A stretch of 64,000 nucleotides of DNA from Pseudarthrobacter naphthalenicus (GTDB lineage: Bacteria; Actinomycetota; Actinomycetes; Actinomycetales; Micrococcaceae): NCBI RefSeq assembly GCF_029076445.1, contig NZ_JARESG010000002.1:62001-126000 (forward strand), in the 5' to 3' direction. A program made the position numbers and the translations under genes. The notes under the pieces were generated by a model. That model was not told where the DNA came from. It was given only the letters and a program-made list of their open reading frames with translations, and searched no databases. This document shows, piece by piece, positions 7,686 to 17,397 of the stretch. The first letter of the stretch is position 1; each line of letters begins with the position of its first letter.

Positions 7686-8897
7686 CTAGCGTGCCCGGAC
7701 GCCGGCCCGCCACACGGCGTAGGTGAGCGGCATCCCCGGACGGTAGGCAAGATGCGTGGCGGACGGCGCGTTCAGCATATGCAGGTCCGCCCGATGCCCC
7801 ACCGCGAGTGATCCCACCGCGCGTTCGCCGTCGGCGTCGTTCCCTGCCTCCCGGTGCAGCGCGAGAGCTCCACCGTAGGTAGCGGCGCGCACCGCCTCAT
7901 GGACGCTGAGGCGCATCTGCAACACGGCAGTGGCCACACAGAACGCCATGGAACTCGTGTAGGAGGTACCGGGGTTGGCGTTCGAAGCCAGTGCCACCTG
8001 CACGCCGGCGTCCAGCAGCTCACGCCCGGGAGCCAGCGCCTGCCGGGTGGACAGGTCACACGCGGGCAGGCACGTGGCGACGGTCCCCCGCCGGCCTGAG
8101 CCGGTTTCCGGATCCCAGCCCGACCAGCTGTCCGCGAGCGCTGTAACGTCAGCGGGAGCCAGATAGTTCACATGGTCCACGCTCGCCGCCCCCAGCTCCG
8201 CTGCCAGCTGGACGCCCGGACCCACTCCCAGCTGGTTGCCGTGCACCCTGAGTCCGAGTCCGGCAGACCGGCAGGCCTCCAACACCCGGCGGGACTGTTC
8301 CGCGGTGAAGGCCCCCTCCTCGCAGAACACATCCGCCCAGCGGACGTAAGGACGGACGGCGTCCAGCATCGGCCCGCAGACCAGCTCGGTGTAAGCGTCG
8401 GCATCGGATCCGGCGGGGACCAGGTGCGCGCCGAGGAACGTCACCTCATCGGCCACGGTGGAGGCGATCCTCGCGCTGCGCGCCTCCTGCTCAACGTCCA
8501 GTCCGTAGCCGGTTTTGGTTTCCAGGTACGTGGTGCCCTGGGCGACGGCCTCCGCGACGCGGGCCAGCGCCAGCCTGGTGAGGTCGAAGTCAGTGGTCCG
8601 TCGCGTGGCCTCCACCGTCACCGCGATGCCACCCGCGGAATAGGATTCACCGGCCATCCGCGCTTCAAACTCCGCGGTCCGGTCCCCCGCGAAGACCAGG
8701 TGGGTGTGGGAATCCACCCAGCCCGGAAGGACGGCGCGGCCGCCCGCGTCCACGGAGTCGTCGGCCGCCGGCGCAGCAGCAGCCGCACCAAGCCAGGCGA
8801 TCCGCTCCCCCTCGATCACCATCGCGGCGTTTTTCAGGACCTTGTGCTCCAGGTCCTGGGTCATCAGCTCGGCAATGTTGGTGATCAGGGTGCTCAT
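7686..8897 (-). CDS. hutI: Imidazolonepropionase
   Basis: HutI opens the imidazolone ring to N-formimino-L-glutamate, the third step of histidine breakdown. The 403-residue amidohydrolase has the metal-binding HTHLVFAGDR motif, ETKTGYGLDVEQE, FLGAHLVPAG, the metal His region GLRVHGNQLG, VDHVNYLAPAD and ALASNANPGTSYTSSM, all characteristic of HutI. The ATG at 8897 gives the family N-terminus. The longer upstream frame overlaps the neighbouring oxidoreductase gene and is rejected. The gene follows the FAD oxidoreductase gene by 11 nt and is probably co-transcribed with it. hutH, hutU and hutG are not in the window. Confidence 0.95.
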   Translation of the reverse strand: MSTLITNIAELMTQDLEHKVLKNAAMVIEGERIAWLGAAAAAPAADDSVDAGGRAVLPGWVDSHTHLVFAGDRTAEFEARMAGESYSAGGIAVTVEATRRTTDFDLTRLALARVAEAVAQGTTYLETKTGYGLDVEQEARSARIASTVADEVTFLGAHLVPAGSDADAYTELVCGPMLDAVRPYVRWADVFCEEGAFTAEQSRRVLEACRSAGLGLRVHGNQLGVGPGVQLAAELGAASVDHVNYLAPADVTALADSWSGWDPETGSGRRGTVATCLPACDLSTRQALAPGRELLDAGVQVALASNANPGTSYTSSMAFCVATAVLQMRLSVHEAVRAATYGGALALHREAGNDADGERAVGSLAVGHRADLHMLNAPSATHLAYRPGMPLTYAVWRAGVRAR

Positions 8898-8908
8898 GCA
8901 ACCATTCT

Positions 8909-10039
8909 TCAGCGCCGGATGGACCAGCGCGTGGCGGCCAGCGCCTCCGCTGTCCGGGATTCCGGACCGGCTCCGGCACCCGACCCTGGTGCGGCGTCCG
9001 GCCCGGCGCCTTGCCCGGCCAGAATCTGGGCGGCCGCCAGTTCCGCCATTGCCGAGGACGTCTGGAAGCCGTACCCGCTCTGGCCCGCGAGCCAATAGAA
9101 CCCGGGGGCCTCGGCGTCGAACCCTGCCACGGGAATGCCGTCCGCCGCCTCGGTCCGGAGCCCCGTCCACGCACTCCGCACGCCGCTGATCCCAAGCGTG
9201 GTCACCTGGTTGAGCTTCGCAACCAGCTGTTCCACATCACCCGGCCGCGGCTGTGCGTCCTCGGGGCCGCTGGGGACCGCTTCCGACGGCGAGATCAGCA
9301 CGCCTTGACCCTCGCGCCGGAAGTAGAACGACTGATCCGCTGCCGCCACCATGGGGCTGTGCTCGGGAAGGGGGCGTTCGACGTCGACAATCGCCGCGGT
9401 GCGCCGGTACGGCTGCAGCCCCAGCTTCTCCACCCCGCTGATCACCGCGACCTCGTCAGCCCAGGCGCCGGCAGCGTTCACCATGACAGCAGCTTCGAAA
9501 GCTTCCTGACCGGCGCCGATTTGCCATCCCGAGCCCAGCCGCTGGGCGGAATGCACGCGGGCACCGGTCATTATGTGCGCCCCGGCTGCTTCGGCCCGCG
9601 CCCGGTGGTCTGCAAGCAGGGCAGGGGCATCGCAGCCGAACGATCCGGAGTCCAGGCCGGCAGCAGTGAAGGAATCCGGCACCAGGACGGGGCACAGCTC
9701 CATCGCCTCGGCGTGGGTGATGGGTTTCATCTGGCCGCTGCCCTCTGCCAGCACGGATTCCTCGGTGCCGATGAGCATAAAGCTGCGCGGCGACAGAACC
9801 GGACGGGGCAGTTCCGCGTCCCGGGCCGCCATCAGCTGGAGCGTCCGGCGGGTCAATTCCTGCACCACCGCGGGGCCGTAGCTGGGGATCAGCTGGCGGG
9901 CCGAACGGGAGGAGGTGTGGTACCCCAGCTCCTGTTCCGCTTCCACCAGGGCAACAGTGCATTTGCCGGCGAGGGCGGACACCAGGGAGAGACCGGCGAT
10001 ACCGCCGCCAACTATGAGGACATCGTAATGGGCTGACAT
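8909..10039 (-). CDS. FAD-dependent oxidoreductase of the D-amino-acid oxidase fold (DadA/D-arginine dehydrogenase-like)
   Basis: The 376-residue flavoprotein starts with the dinucleotide-binding motif VLIVGGGIAGLSLVSALAG. It has the DAO-family second region (SSRSARQLIPSYGP, the FAD-contact stretch), the substrate domain with SFYFRREGQGVLISPSE, and the C-terminal FAD signature WLAGQSGYGFQTSSAMAELAA. The pattern resembles D-arginine dehydrogenase and glycine oxidase relatives that oxidise secondary or D-amino acids. The electron acceptor and exact substrate are not resolvable. It is the first gene of a two-gene unit with hutI, which suggests amino-acid catabolism. The C-terminal tail after about residue 350 is low-complexity (GAGPDAAPGSGAGAGPE). 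Confidence 0.82.
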   Translation of the reverse strand: MSAHYDVLIVGGGIAGLSLVSALAGKCTVALVEAEQELGYHTSSRSARQLIPSYGPAVVQELTRRTLQLMAARDAELPRPVLSPRSFMLIGTEESVLAEGSGQMKPITHAEAMELCPVLVPDSFTAAGLDSGSFGCDAPALLADHRARAEAAGAHIMTGARVHSAQRLGSGWQIGAGQEAFEAAVMVNAAGAWADEVAVISGVEKLGLQPYRRTAAIVDVERPLPEHSPMVAAADQSFYFRREGQGVLISPSEAVPSGPEDAQPRPGDVEQLVAKLNQVTTLGISGVRSAWTGLRTEAADGIPVAGFDAEAPGFYWLAGQSGYGFQTSSAMAELAAAQILAGQGAGPDAAPGSGAGAGPESRTAEALAATRWSIRR

Positions 10040-10082
10040 GGCTCCATCTAACCATTACTGCTCCGTTAGCGGCAGGGACGGT

Positions 10083-11291
10083 TTATCCCACGACAGCCGC
10101 ACGGCTGGCGACGAAGGCACCCACGCACGCTTCGACGTCGTCCGCTGAATGCGAAGCCGAGAGCTGGACGCGGATGCGGGCGGCACCACGGGGAACCACC
10201 GGGAAGCTGAACGCCGTAACGAAAACGCCGTGTTGGAGCATCTGGTCCGCCACCTTGGCTGCCATCACGGCATCGCCGAACATGACCGGGACAATGGCGT
10301 GTTCGCCGGCCAGGAGATCGAAGCCCTCTTCGGTCATCCGGCGCCGGAACAGGGCCGCATTCCCGAACAGCCGGGTCCGCAGTTCACCCGAGCTTTCCAC
10401 CAGGTCCAGCGCTTTGATGGTGGCGGCAACGATGGCGGGGGCGAGCGAGTTGGAGAACAGGTACGGCCGGGCCTTCTGGCGCAGCATGGCCACCACTTCG
10501 CTTCGTCCGGACACGTAGCCGCCGGACGCGCCACCGAGCGCCTTGCCGAACGTTCCGGTGTAGATGTCCACCCGGTGCGACACGCCCGCGTGCTCCGGGG
10601 TTCCGGCGCCGGTGGCACCCATGAAACCGACGGCGTGGGAATCGTCCACCATCACCAGGGCGTCGTACTTGTCGGCGAGGTCGCAGATGGCTTCGAGGGG
10701 CGCGAGGTAGCCGTCCATGGAGAACACGCCGTCGGTGACGATGATCTTGCGGCGGGCGGGCGTCTCCTGCGTGGTGGCCTCAATGAGCCTGGCCTCGAGG
10801 TCCGCCATGTCCTGATTGGCGTAGCGGAACCGCTGGGCCTTGCAGAGCCGGATGCCGTCGATGATCGAGGCGTGGTTCAGGGCGTCGGAGATGACGGCGT
10901 CTTCCGGTCCGAAGAGGGATTCGAAGACGCCGCCGTTGGCATCAAAGCAGCTGGAGAACAGGATGGTGTCCTCGGTGCCCAGGAATGCGGAGACCCTGGC
11001 CTCCAGTTCCAGGTGCAGGTCCTGGGTGCCGCAGATGAAGCGCACGCTGGCCATGCCGAAGCCGCGGGTGTCCATGGCCTCCTTTGCCGCGGCAATGATG
11101 TCCGGGTGATCGGCCAGGCCCAGGTAGTTGTTGGCACAGAAGTTCAGGACGGCGGTGCCGGGCTGGCCAATCTGCCCGGCGGTCACGTGGCTGGACTGCG
11201 GAGAATTGATGCTGCGTTCGGTCTTGAAGAGCCCGGCGGTCCGGATCTCGTCCAGTTCGGCCTGGAGCTGGTCTTTGATGGCGGTGTACAT
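10083..11291 (-). CDS. kbl: Glycine C-acetyltransferase (2-amino-3-ketobutyrate CoA ligase)
   Basis: Kbl cleaves 2-amino-3-ketobutyrate with CoA to glycine and acetyl-CoA, the second step of threonine degradation. The 402-residue alpha-oxoamine synthase has the PLP Lys in [18 protein letters not shown], the cofactor Asp/His pair in [13 protein letters not shown], and the N-terminal [13 protein letters not shown] motif. ATG at 11291 is preceded by AAGGAG at good spacing. It lies 8 nt downstream of tdh, so the two genes form one operon delivering the unstable intermediate directly between the enzymes. Confidence 0.97.
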   Translation of the reverse strand: MYTAIKDQLQAELDEIRTAGLFKTERSINSPQSSHVTAGQIGQPGTAVLNFCANNYLGLADHPDIIAAAKEAMDTRGFGMASVRFICGTQDLHLELEARVSAFLGTEDTILFSSCFDANGGVFESLFGPEDAVISDALNHASIIDGIRLCKAQRFRYANQDMADLEARLIEATTQETPARRKIIVTDGVFSMDGYLAPLEAICDLADKYDALVMVDDSHAVGFMGATGAGTPEHAGVSHRVDIYTGTFGKALGGASGGYVSGRSEVVAMLRQKARPYLFSNSLAPAIVAATIKALDLVESSGELRTRLFGNAALFRRRMTEEGFDLLAGEHAIVPVMFGDAVMAAKVADQMLQHGVFVTAFSFPVVPRGAARIRVQLSASHSADDVEACVGAFVASRAAVVG

Positions 11292-11299
11292 GATGCTCC

Positions 11300-12346
11300 T
11301 TAGAGTTCTGTCCAGTCGAGGACAACTTTTCCGCCGACGCCGGCGCGGGCAATCTCAAAGCCTTTTTCCCAGTCACGGGCCGGAAGCCGGTCCGTGACGA
11401 CTGCCGAGATGGCAGCGTGCAGAACCGGATTGGAGGACAGCATCGCGCTCATGGCGTACCAGGTCTCGTACATTTCCCGGCCATAGATGCCCTTGAGGGT
11501 CAGCATGTGCGTGACCACCTTGCCCCAGTCGATGGTGATGTCCTGGCTGGGCAGCCCCAGCATGGCAATACGGCCGCCGTGGTTCATGTTGTCGATCATC
11601 TCAGGCAGCGCCGTGGGGTGGCCGGACATTTCCATGCCGATGTCGAACCCTTCACGCATGCCCAGCTCACGCTGGGCGTCGCGCACGCGGGTGGTGGAGA
11701 CGTCGATGGCGAGGTCCACGCCGAGCTGCCGGGCCAGGTCCAGCCGGGGCTGCGAGACGTCGGTGATGGCGATCTTGCGCGCTCCGGCGTGGCGGGCAAC
11801 GGCGATGGCCATGAGCCCGATGGGGCCCGCCCCCGTGATGAGCACGTCTTCTCCCACCAACGGGAAGCTGAGGGCGGTGTGCACGGCGTTGCCGAACGGA
11901 TCAAAGATCGCACCCAGTTCCGGGGTGACGGAGGGATCATGGTGGACCCAGACGTTGGTCTCGGGGATGACCACGTATTCGGCGAAGGCGCCGTCCCGCT
12001 GCACGCCCACGCTGACCGTGTGGATGCACATCTGCCGGCGGCCCGCCCGGCAGTTGCGGCAGATGCCGCACACCACATGGCCCTCGCCGGACACCCGGTC
12101 CCCCACCTTGACGTCCCGGACGTCCCCGCCCGTCTCCACCACTTCGCCGTAGAACTCGTGGCCGGCGATCAGCGGCGCGTTGATCATCCCCTGCGCCCAG
12201 GAATCCCAGGACTGGATGTGCAGGTCCGTGCCGCAGATGCCCGTGGTCATGACCCGGATCTTGACGTCATCGGGACCGGCCGCGGGCTCCGGGCGGTCGA
12301 CCAGCTCGAACCCTGCGTGGGCGCCGGACTTGAAGAGGGCCTTCAT
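11300..12346 (-). CDS. tdh: L-threonine 3-dehydrogenase
   Basis: Tdh oxidises L-threonine to 2-amino-3-ketobutyrate with NAD. The 348-residue zinc medium-chain dehydrogenase has the catalytic zinc Cys in [10 protein letters not shown], the [10 protein letters not shown] motif, the four-Cys structural zinc loop [15 protein letters not shown], and the nucleotide-binding [20 protein letters not shown]. Length matches bacterial Tdh. It is the first gene of the tdh-kbl operon and is transcribed divergently from a LysR-type gene at 12485, which probably regulates it from the 138-nt gap between them. Confidence 0.97.
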   Translation of the reverse strand: MKALFKSGAHAGFELVDRPEPAAGPDDVKIRVMTTGICGTDLHIQSWDSWAQGMINAPLIAGHEFYGEVVETGGDVRDVKVGDRVSGEGHVVCGICRNCRAGRRQMCIHTVSVGVQRDGAFAEYVVIPETNVWVHHDPSVTPELGAIFDPFGNAVHTALSFPLVGEDVLITGAGPIGLMAIAVARHAGARKIAITDVSQPRLDLARQLGVDLAIDVSTTRVRDAQRELGMREGFDIGMEMSGHPTALPEMIDNMNHGGRIAMLGLPSQDITIDWGKVVTHMLTLKGIYGREMYETWYAMSAMLSSNPVLHAAISAVVTDRLPARDWEKGFEIARAGVGGKVVLDWTEL

Positions 12347-12484
12347 GGGCTTCCTGACTGTTGGCGGGCGCCCCGCTTCTGCGCGGCGGAAATCCTCCCT
12401 TCATTAGAGCCACTCCAAAGCATTAGCACAAGCAGTATTTTCTCAATCGACGATGAAGGATTCACTAACGCTTAGACTGGCGGA

Positions 12485-13396
12485 ATGGAAATACACCAGC
12501 TGGAGATCCTTCGTGAACTCGGCGCCCTGGGCAGCGTGAAGGCCGTGGCGGAAACCCTCATGGTGACACCTTCCGCCGTCTCCCAGCAGCTGTCCCTGCT
12601 CCAGCGTGGTGTGGAGGTGCCGCTGACGCGGAAAGAGGGCCGGAACCTGGTGCTCACCGAGGCCGGTCAGGTGCTCGCGGACGCGGGCGCCGCCGTCGTC
12701 AGCGCCATGGCTGATGCCCGCACCGCGATCGGCGCCTATCACGGCTCGCCGGTGGCGCCGGTGACACTCAGCGGCTTCCACAGCGCGGGCCAGGCCTTGT
12801 TTGCCCCGCTGGCGCGGCTGCTGGACGCCCCCGGCAAGCCCCTGGTCCAGCTTTCCGACGAGGACGTGGCGCAGCAGGACTTCCCCGGGCTGACCGCACG
12901 TTACGACCTGGTGCTGGCGCACCGGATGGACCACAGTCCGCGCTGGCCCCGGGAGCGGGTGGCCGTCATTCCGCTGGCGCACGAACCGCTGGATGTCGCC
13001 CTCCCGGCGGACCACCGCCTCGCCGGGCAGCAGACGGTCACAGCGGCCGACGTCGTGGGCGAACCATGGGTGACCAGCCACACTGGGTACTCCCCCGCGG
13101 ATGTCCTGTCCGCCGTCGCGGCCGTCTCCAGCAGGGAACTGAACATCGTCCACCGGATCAACGACTACTCCACGGTGGCGGCGCTGGTGGCCGCGGGCGG
13201 CGTGGTGGGCCTGCTGCCGCGGCACACGGCCCGGCCGGTGCTCAATCCGGGTATTGTGCTGCGGCCGCTGGAGGGGATCAGCACGCGGCGGCGGATCGAC
13301 ATCCTGGCGCGGCCGGAGAACCTGAAGCGCCGGTCGGTGGTGATGGTGTGCGAGGCCCTGCAGGCGATCATGACCGGGCTGGTGGAGCAGGACTGA
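12485..13396 (+). CDS. LysR-family transcriptional regulator
   Basis: This 303-residue regulator has an N-terminal winged helix-turn-helix (residues 1-60: LEILRELGALGSVKAVAETL, then VTPSAVSQQLSLLQRGVEVP) and a C-terminal substrate-binding fold from about residue 88 (VTLSGFHSAGQALFAPLARL). Placed divergently from tdh-kbl, it is the most likely controller of threonine catabolism. The effector, possibly threonine, glycine or an intermediate, is not known. The promoter gap 12347-12484 holds AT-rich segments near 12415-12475 but no clear T-N11-A box that I could defend. Confidence 0.88.
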   Translation: MEIHQLEILRELGALGSVKAVAETLMVTPSAVSQQLSLLQRGVEVPLTRKEGRNLVLTEAGQVLADAGAAVVSAMADARTAIGAYHGSPVAPVTLSGFHSAGQALFAPLARLLDAPGKPLVQLSDEDVAQQDFPGLTARYDLVLAHRMDHSPRWPRERVAVIPLAHEPLDVALPADHRLAGQQTVTAADVVGEPWVTSHTGYSPADVLSAVAAVSSRELNIVHRINDYSTVAALVAAGGVVGLLPRHTARPVLNPGIVLRPLEGISTRRRIDILARPENLKRRSVVMVCEALQAIMTGLVEQD

Positions 13397-13413
13397 CGGC
13401 GCGCGTTCCTGCC

Positions 13414-13481
13414 CCCCAACTAAGTAGCGCTATGTGTCGTTTTGAGGGCCCAAAACGACACATAGCGCTACCTACTTGGGG
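13414..13481. repeat. Long palindrome, copy 1 of 2
   Basis: Arms 13414-13443 and 13452-13481 are 30 nt each and match at 28 positions around the loop GAGGGCCC. The inner core is GTAGCGCTATGTGTCGTTTT and its complement. It lies between the convergent stops of the LysR gene and the DUF5666-like gene, so it may terminate both transcripts. A closely related palindrome occurs at 14251-14316. Stem length and shared sequence point to a dispersed repeat family, not an ordinary terminator. No T-run follows. Confidence 0.8.
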
Positions 13482-13487
13482 CGGGGA

Positions 13488-14138
13488 TCAGCTTTTACTG
13501 GTGGTTGCTTTGCGGCCGTTGGCGTGGCCCTTGCCATGGCCTTTGCCCAAACCAAGCCCTTTGTCCGCACGGGCCGGCGCGCCCTTGACGATCCCCGCTG
13601 CCGTGGCCCGGTCCCCGTTCTTCACACCCGAGATCCGCACGGCGTCACCGGCGGCGATATCCGCGATGGTCCCGGCTGTGGGCTTGAGCTTTTTGCCGTC
13701 CGCGCCCTTGGACGGCGATCCGTCGGCGGCAGGCGCAGGGAACATGGTGATTTGTGTTTCTGCGTTGACCGCGTAGTTCTGAGTGAAACCGTCTTCGCTC
13801 TTGACCGTCACCGATGTGGAGCTGACGGAGTCCACGGTGCCCCGTTGGGTCAGCTGCGTTTCAAAGGTCCCGTCAGCTTTCTTCACCACGCTTTCGCCGT
13901 GCAGCTGCTGGGGGCGCTGGGACTTGTGGGCTTCACCGGGCTGTCCCGGTGCCGCTCCCGGCGCCGTTTCCGGTGCCTTTCCCGGTGCGGATCCGGAGGC
14001 CGACGGTGTCGGTGTTGGTGACGGGCTTGGCGGGTCACCGGCGGACCAGGCAATCGCCGTGCCCGCACCGGTCAACGCCAAAGCGACCATGCCGGCCAAC
14101 ATTGCCTTACGCAGCCGCATGGGCTCCCGGACTGACAT
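13488..14138 (-). CDS. Secreted or membrane-anchored DUF5666-like protein
   Basis: This 216-residue protein has a basic N-terminus (MSVREPMRLRKA) and a hydrophobic segment at about 12-32 (MLAGMVALALTGAGTAIAWS), so it is a signal peptide or anchor. A Pro/Ser/Thr/Ala linker follows. A beta-rich domain begins RGTVDSVSSTSVTVKSEDGF and contains ADIAAGDAVRISGVKNGDRA, the strand pattern of DUF5666/OB-like domains. The C-terminus is Gly/Lys/His-rich (GLGKGHGKGHANGRKA) and may bind metal or nucleic acid. GGAGGTG lies before ATG 14138. The gene is bracketed by two copies of the same palindrome. Function unknown. Confidence 0.7.
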   Translation of the reverse strand: MSVREPMRLRKAMLAGMVALALTGAGTAIAWSAGDPPSPSPTPTPSASGSAPGKAPETAPGAAPGQPGEAHKSQRPQQLHGESVVKKADGTFETQLTQRGTVDSVSSTSVTVKSEDGFTQNYAVNAETQITMFPAPAADGSPSKGADGKKLKPTAGTIADIAAGDAVRISGVKNGDRATAAGIVKGAPARADKGLGLGKGHGKGHANGRKATTSKS

Positions 14139-14250
14139 GACGCACCTCCGCAGCACCGCAGGGCAGCGGCGCCCTGGGCCTTCAGTGTAAGACGGGCAGG
14201 CACCGCTGCGCACGAGTAGTGGGCAACCTCCGGGAAGTGAGTACTTAACG

Positions 14251-14316
14251 CCCAACTGGGTAGCGCTAAGTGCCGTTATGAGGGTTCAAAACGACACTTG
14301 GCGCTACCCAGTTGGG
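14251..14316. repeat. Long palindrome, copy 2 of 2
   Basis: Arms 14251-14277 and 14290-14316 are 27 nt each and match at 25 positions around a 12-nt loop. The sequence is clearly related to copy 1 (shared CCCAACT, GTAGCGCTA, GTG and CGTT blocks, and a loop with GAGGG). It lies downstream of the gatB stop and upstream of the DUF5666-like gene on the same strand, so it could also end the gat transcript. Confidence 0.8.
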
Positions 14317-14330
14317 TTAATCGCGGGTGC

Positions 14331-15839
14331 TTAGCCCTCCACGCCCAGTTTTTCCAGGATCAGCTCCCGGACACGGGCGGCATCGGCCTGGCCGCGGGTG
14401 GCCTTCATGACGCCGCCGACGATCGCACCGATGGCCTGGAGCTTGCCGCCGCGGATCTTGTCCGCGACGTCCGGCTGCGCCGCCAGGGCGGCGTCGATGG
14501 CTTCCAGCAGGGGGCCGTCGTCGGAAACCACGGCCAGGCCGCGCTTTTCGACGATTTCCGCCGGGGTGCCTTCGCCGGCGAGGACGCCGTCCAGGACCTC
14601 GGTGGCCATCTTGTTGTTGATCTTGCCGTCTTCCACCAGCTTGTTCAGCTCCACGATGGTGGCCGGCTGGACACCCAGCTGGCCGGGATCGACGTCTGCG
14701 TTCTTGGCCCGGCCCACGATCTCGCCCATCCACCACTTGCGGGCAACAGTTGCCGAGGCACCTGCGGCAATGGTTTCCTCGATCTCGTCCATGACGCCGG
14801 CGTTGACAACGTCGCGGAATTCGAGGTCCGAGTAGCCCCAGTCAGCCTGCAGGCGCTTGCGGCGCGCGGCGGGCGGCTCGGGCAGGGTGGCCCGGAGTTC
14901 CTCCACCCACTCACGGGATGCGACGATCGGAACCAGGTCCGGCTCCGGGAAGTAGCGGTAGTCGTCAGCGTCGGACTTGGCCCGGCCCGACGTCGTCGTA
15001 CGCGTGTCCTCATGCCAGTGGCGCGTCTCCTGGATGACCGGCTCGCCGGAGTCCAGGACGGCGGCGTGCCGCTGGATCTCGTAGCGGACGGCGTGTTCGA
15101 CGGCGCGCAGCGAGTTGACGTTCTTCGTCTCGGAGCGGATGCCGAAGCGTTCGCGGCCGTGCGGGCGGAGCGAGACGTTGGCGTCGCAGCGCACGTTGCC
15201 GCGTTCCATCTTCGCGTCGGACACGCCAAGGTTCTTGACGATCTCGCGGACCGCGGCGACGTACGCCTTGGCCAGTTCCGGGGCCCGGCTGCCGGCGCCT
15301 TCGATCGGCTTGGTGACGATCTCCACCAGCGGCACACCCGAGCGGTTGTAGTCCACCAGCGAGAAGTCGGCACCCTGGATGCGGCCGGCCGAACCACCCA
15401 TGTGCGTGAGCTTGCCGGCATCCTCTTCCATGTGGGCCCGCTCGATGTCCACGCGGAAGATGGTGCCGTCCGAAAGCTCAATGTCCAGGTAGCCGTCGTA
15501 CGCGATGGGGTCTTCGTACTGGGACGTCTGGAAGTTTTTCGGGGTGTCCGGGTAGAAGTACTGCTTCCGGGCGAATGTGCAGGACTCGGCGATCTTGCAG
15601 TTGAGGGCAAGGCCGATCTTGATGGAGGACTCGATCGCGGTCTTGTTCACCACCGGCAGGACGCCGGGCATGCCCAGGTCCACCTCGTTGACGTTGGTGT
15701 TCGGCTCGTCGCCGAAGACGTTCGGAGCGGAGGAGAACATCTTGGTCTTGGTGTTCAGCTCCACGTGAACCTCAAACCCCAGCACGGGATCGTACTTCTC
15801 CATGGCCTCTTCGAAGCTCAGGGTTGCGTCAGTGCTCAT
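14331..15839 (-). CDS. gatB: Asp-tRNA(Asn)/Glu-tRNA(Gln) amidotransferase subunit B
   Basis: GatB is the tRNA-binding and kinase-like subunit of GatCAB, which converts Glu-tRNA(Gln) and Asp-tRNA(Asn) to the amidated forms. The 502 residues show the family landmarks: VLGFEVHVELNTKTKMFSS at the N-terminus, ALNCKIAESCTFARKQYFYPDTPKNF, LVDYNRSGVPLVEIVTKP and DANVSLRP. The C-terminal YqeY-like tail, with GKINNKMATEVLDGVLAGEG, contacts tRNA. ATG 15839 overlaps the gatA stop by one base (TAATG), indicating coupled translation. Third gene of gatC-gatA-gatB. Confidence 0.98.
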   Translation of the reverse strand: MSTDATLSFEEAMEKYDPVLGFEVHVELNTKTKMFSSAPNVFGDEPNTNVNEVDLGMPGVLPVVNKTAIESSIKIGLALNCKIAESCTFARKQYFYPDTPKNFQTSQYEDPIAYDGYLDIELSDGTIFRVDIERAHMEEDAGKLTHMGGSAGRIQGADFSLVDYNRSGVPLVEIVTKPIEGAGSRAPELAKAYVAAVREIVKNLGVSDAKMERGNVRCDANVSLRPHGRERFGIRSETKNVNSLRAVEHAVRYEIQRHAAVLDSGEPVIQETRHWHEDTRTTTSGRAKSDADDYRYFPEPDLVPIVASREWVEELRATLPEPPAARRKRLQADWGYSDLEFRDVVNAGVMDEIEETIAAGASATVARKWWMGEIVGRAKNADVDPGQLGVQPATIVELNKLVEDGKINNKMATEVLDGVLAGEGTPAEIVEKRGLAVVSDDGPLLEAIDAALAAQPDVADKIRGGKLQAIGAIVGGVMKATRGQADAARVRELILEKLGVEG

Positions 15840-17395
15840 TATTTTGCCTCCTGGGTTTCGATGGAAGGGGCCAGCTCGGGGGCCTGCGCCAGCAGCGGGC
15901 CGCCCCACTTCGCTTCCAGCAGCGATTCGAGCACGGCACCCACCCGGTAGAGGCGGGCGTCCTGGCGGGCCGGGGCCAGGAGCTGGATGCCGACGGGCAG
16001 TCCGTCCTCATCAGCCAGGCCGCCGGGCAGGGTCAGCCCCGGTACGCCGGCGAGGTTGGCGGGGATGGTGGCGACGTCGTTGAGGTACATCGCCAGCGGG
16101 TCGTTGAGCTTCTCGCCGAGCTTGAACGCCGTGGTGGGGGCGGTGGGCGAAATCAGGACATCGGCCTGGGCGAACGCGGCGTCAAAGTCCCGCTGCACCA
16201 GCGTGCGGACCTTCTGGGCCGAGCCGTAGTAGGCGTCGTAGTAGCCGGCGCTCAGGGCGTACGTGCCCAGGATGATGCGGCGCTTGACCTCGGCGCCGAA
16301 ACCGGCGGCGCGGGTGGCTCCCATGACGCGTTCGATGGTCATGGGGCCGTCCTCGGGGAGGACGCGCAAGCCGTACCGGACGCCGTCAAACTTTGCCAGG
16401 TTGGAGGAAGCCTCCGACGGCATGATCAGGTAGTAGGCGCCCAGGGCGTACTGGAAGTTGGGGCAGGAGACCTCAACAATTTCCGCGCCGGCTTCCTTGA
16501 GCAGCTCCAGGGAATCGTTGAAGCGGTTCTCCACGCCGGCCTGGTAGCCCTCGCCGTGCAGTTCCTTGATGATGCCCACGCGCAGGCCCTCGACGTTGCC
16601 CGTGCGGGCGGCCGCCACCAGGTCGTCCAGGGGATCCGGCAGCGAGGTGGAATCGAACGGGTCGTGCCCGCCGATGACCTGGTGCAGGAGCGCCGAGTCC
16701 AGCACCGTGCGGGAGACCGGGCCGATCTGGTCCAGGGAGGAGGCCATGGCGATGGCACCGTAGCGGGAGACGCTGCCGTAGGTGGGCTTGACGCCCACGG
16801 TGCCCGTGACGGCACCGGGCTGGCGGATGGAACCGCCGGTGTCCGTGCCGAGCGCCAGCGGAGCTTCAAAAGCGGCGACGGCGGCAGCCGAACCGCCGCC
16901 TGAACCGCCCGGGATCCGGTCCAGGTCCCAGGGGTTGCGGGTGGGACCGAACGCGGAGTGCTCCGTGGAGGACCCCATGGCGAACTCGTCCAGGTTGGTC
17001 TTGCCAAGGATGGGCATCTTCGCGGCGCGGAGGCGCTTGACGACCGTGGCGTCGTAGGGGCTGTGCCAGCCCTCGAGGATCTTCGACCCGGCCGTGGTGG
17101 GCTGGCCGATGGTGACGATGAGGTCCTTGACCGCGATGGGCACACCGGCGAGTTCGTGCAGTTCCTCGGCCGCGGCACCGCCGGCGGCACGGATGGCGTC
17201 CACTTCGGCGGCGACGGCGAGTGCCTCTTCCGTGTTGACGTGCAGGAAGGCGTTCACGCCGCGTTCGCCGGCGTCGACCGCCGCGATCCGGTCCAGGAAT
17301 GCCTGCGTGACCTCCACGGAGGTGACCTCGCCGGCGCGGAGCATTTCAGCCAGCCGGGCCGCGGAGAGGCGGATAAGTTCGTTGCTGTCAGTCAT
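15839..17395 (-). CDS. gatA: Asp-tRNA(Asn)/Glu-tRNA(Gln) amidotransferase subunit A
   Basis: GatA is the glutaminase subunit of GatCAB and releases ammonia from glutamine or asparagine. The 518-residue amidase-signature protein has the catalytic Lys90 in [12 protein letters not shown], the Gly/Ser-rich signature [20 protein letters not shown] with the cis-Ser, and the nucleophilic Ser in [13 protein letters not shown]. All three Ser-Ser-Lys residues are intact. ATG at 17395 follows the gatC stop after 2 nt. Confidence 0.98.
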   Translation of the reverse strand: MTDSNELIRLSAARLAEMLRAGEVTSVEVTQAFLDRIAAVDAGERGVNAFLHVNTEEALAVAAEVDAIRAAGGAAAEELHELAGVPIAVKDLIVTIGQPTTAGSKILEGWHSPYDATVVKRLRAAKMPILGKTNLDEFAMGSSTEHSAFGPTRNPWDLDRIPGGSGGGSAAAVAAFEAPLALGTDTGGSIRQPGAVTGTVGVKPTYGSVSRYGAIAMASSLDQIGPVSRTVLDSALLHQVIGGHDPFDSTSLPDPLDDLVAAARTGNVEGLRVGIIKELHGEGYQAGVENRFNDSLELLKEAGAEIVEVSCPNFQYALGAYYLIMPSEASSNLAKFDGVRYGLRVLPEDGPMTIERVMGATRAAGFGAEVKRRIILGTYALSAGYYDAYYGSAQKVRTLVQRDFDAAFAQADVLISPTAPTTAFKLGEKLNDPLAMYLNDVATIPANLAGVPGLTLPGGLADEDGLPVGIQLLAPARQDARLYRVGAVLESLLEAKWGGPLLAQAPELAPSIETQEAK

Positions 17396-17397
17396 GC

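Noticed and set aside
13397..14330. Two palindromes as ends of an insertion sequence
   Set aside because: The gene between them is not a transposase and the copies are internal palindromes, not terminal inverted repeats; no target-site duplication is evident.
14298..15950. 550-codon plus-strand frame opposite gatB
   Set aside because: Antisense shadow of the unmistakable gatB coding sequence.
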